64,000 nt of DNA from Phanerochaete sordida (taxonomy: Eukaryota > Basidiomycota > Agaricomycetes > Polyporales > Phanerochaetaceae): the NCBI GenBank assembly GCA_019973155.2, contig BPQB01000017.1, positions 124,001 to 188,000 on the forward strand, given 5' to 3'. The stretch's first letter is position 1. Each line of letters begins with the position of its first letter. This document shows, in pieces, positions 62,706 to 64,000 of the stretch. The notes beneath the pieces were generated by a model. That model was not told the DNA's origin, ran no database searches, and saw nothing but the letters and a program-made list of their open reading frames with translations. Position numbers and translations under genes: made by a program.

Positions 62706-63323
62706 TCAATCGTGTTCAAACCCCTCGAAGAACACCGTCAGCTTTTCCCCGTCATCCTCTCCGAGCGGCGTCGGCCTCGCAGCGTACGTCCCGACGCGCA
62801 TCTCGCCCTCGTGCTCGAACGCCCAGGTCACCTCCCGGATCGGTACCTCGTCGCGCACGCCGTCACGGACGACGTACACGAACAGCGACGATCCCTTTCC
62901 GTCCACCACGTTGACGGCTTCGCGCTCGAGCTCCAGGGTTACGCCCGTCTCCGGGCCCTCCGACGCGAGCGGCGTGAGACTCCAGTCGGACCACTCGCGA
63001 GCTGCGACGACGCTGACGTTGGGTCGCTCGTGGAAGAACTCGATGCCCGCCTTCATCCAGAACCGCCCTGCGACGCTGCCCTGCGCTGCGTCTCCCTCCC
63101 CGTCTCCCGCGGTCGCTGACCCCGAAGGCCCTGGGAACACGACAAAGAGCCCGCCTTGGTCGTAGAGCCGTTCCCAGCGCGCGCGAACGGTGACCCGGGC
63201 GCGATGGAAAGTGCGCGAGTCGAAGCTTGTAAGGCGGGTCGGTGCGTTCGCGGTGTCGAGCGCAGGCGGCTTGCGCCAGAAGTCGGTCTTGGGCGCGGCG
63301 GAGAGGGTGTACGGGTGGGACAT
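62706..63323 (-). CDS. DUF1349 concanavalin-like protein
   Basis: Single-exon gene of 205 residues from ATG at 63321-63323. MSHPYTLSAAPKTDFWRKPP, LYDQGGLFVVFP, WMKAGIEFFHERPNVSVVAA, EWSDWSLTPL, REVTWAFEHEG, VGTYAARPT and a final FFEGFE are the conserved blocks of DUF1349 proteins, which have a concanavalin-like beta-sandwich; the best known relative is yeast Ree1, linked to enolase regulation. An Ala/Gly/Ser insert (SGSATAGDGEGDAAQG) interrupts the domain. No signal peptide. The upstream in-frame extension to 63536 is not used: MSHPY matches the usual N-terminus and a TATA box lies just upstream. Not obviously part of the cluster. Confidence 0.9.
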   Translation of the reverse strand: MSHPYTLSAAPKTDFWRKPPALDTANAPTRLTSFDSRTFHRARVTVRARWERLYDQGGLFVVFPGPSGSATAGDGEGDAAQGSVAGRFWMKAGIEFFHERPNVSVVAAREWSDWSLTPLASEGPETGVTLELEREAVNVVDGKGSSLFVYVVRDGVRDEVPIREVTWAFEHEGEMRVGTYAARPTPLGEDDGEKLTVFFEGFEHD

Positions 63324-63363
63324 TGTGGTGAGTGGTCTGTGGAATACCTTGCGGACCGTTAGG

Positions 63364-63369
63364 TTTATA
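63364..63369 (-). promoter_or_regulatory. TATA box of the DUF1349 gene
   Basis: TATAAA on minus, 41 nt upstream of the ATG. Confidence 0.55.
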
Positions 63370-64000
63370 CCAGAGCAGATGCCAAGGCAAGAGTCGTGTG
63401 GGAGCCGCAGCGGTGCTGACCGAGGATATGCCGGTCGCGCCGGGCAATTCAACCCTCGAGGCCCATAGGCCGGTACGCCACCTTTTGCATGACTCACTGA
63501 CCGTTGTAGACTTCCAGGAATATCACGGCCACGCATTTGCTGAAGTCAGGTCCCTCCGGCTTCCGCGACTCACGACCGCAGAACTCAGCGAACTCACAGA
63601 CAGCGTGCTGGTTGCCTTTCGCTCTGCATCGACAGCAGGCACTCGAACAGCCGAGCGGCGACGCGTCCCAGTCCGTTTCTGACTTCACGTAGGGCTGCCC
63701 AGGAGGACCCTCGTCAATGCTGCCAAAGGCTGTCTGGACTGGCTCGTGTATAACACCGTACAGACGTCCGTCAAAGCGCGCATCGACCTGAACTGGCCCA
63801 TCCCTGCTGAGAAAGATGGTGACGGGTCTCGTTTGGTACGCTGAACGCTTGCGCGGCTTTGTCGAAAAGCTCGTCTGGCCTAGATCTTCCGATGGGTCAG
63901 AGCAAGTCGTCCGGCGTAATATGGACTTGAGCGACGTCTTCCGCTCTGCAACGGTTTGCCGTGCCAAATCCGTACGTCTAGTGGGTTTTCACGAAATGTA
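63370..64000. other. Window end, one uncharacterised ORF
   Basis: A minus-strand ORF of 157 codons (63494-63967; MARQTVAERKTSLKSILRR) could be an exon of a gene extending past the window. It shows no recognised motif and may equally be chance. Confidence 0.3.

Overview
The window reads as nuclear DNA of a filamentous basidiomycete (Agaricomycetes, most likely Polyporales). Genes are cut by many 45-70 nt introns with GT-AG ends and internal CTRAC-like branch sites, third positions are GC-rich, and several families typical of mushroom-forming fungi are present (DUF6535 and DUF6534 membrane proteins, fungal lectins, many P450s, PhyH-like dioxygenases, GMC oxidoreductases). Exon models were assembled by hand from open frames, splice sites, phase and comparison between paralogues. 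No database search was run, so family names rest on recognised motifs.

Left part (1-31 kb) is an accessory region of duplicated genes. It opens with a broken BTB-domain gene whose C-terminal part appears inverted. Next come two copies of an unrecognised secreted-protein gene on the minus strand (2280-3086 truncated, 4479-5542 intact; a third intact copy lies at 26720-27776 on plus), a six-exon gene for a 296-residue secreted protein (7529-8694), a DUF6535 gene (10994-14186), two tandem 15-16-exon genes for large proteins with a fucose-lectin-like propeller, a jacalin-like domain and a helical C-terminus (17109-20328 and 21614-24864), the third secreted copy, and a second DUF6535 gene (28451-31047).

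Middle part (31-45 kb) is gene-poor and contains relics: an inverted decayed copy of a PhyH-like gene (32530-33131), a DUF6534 gene of uncertain integrity (33340-35000), an intact alpha/beta-hydrolase (36955-38039), the intact PhyH-like dioxygenase (39811-40972), and a long stretch with only hydrophobic ORF fragments.

Right part (45-62 kb) looks like a terpenoid-type biosynthetic gene cluster: aldo-keto reductase, three cytochromes P450 (two convergent close paralogues and one of another family), a UbiA-superfamily membrane enzyme with an altered first metal-binding motif, a SAM-dependent methyltransferase and a secreted GMC oxidoreductase of about 20 exons. The natural reading is that the UbiA protein makes or prenylates a scaffold which the oxidases, reductase and methyltransferase decorate; the product cannot be read from sequence. 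The reductase and the methyltransferase each carry a possible lesion. A DUF1349 protein gene (62706-63323) closes the window.
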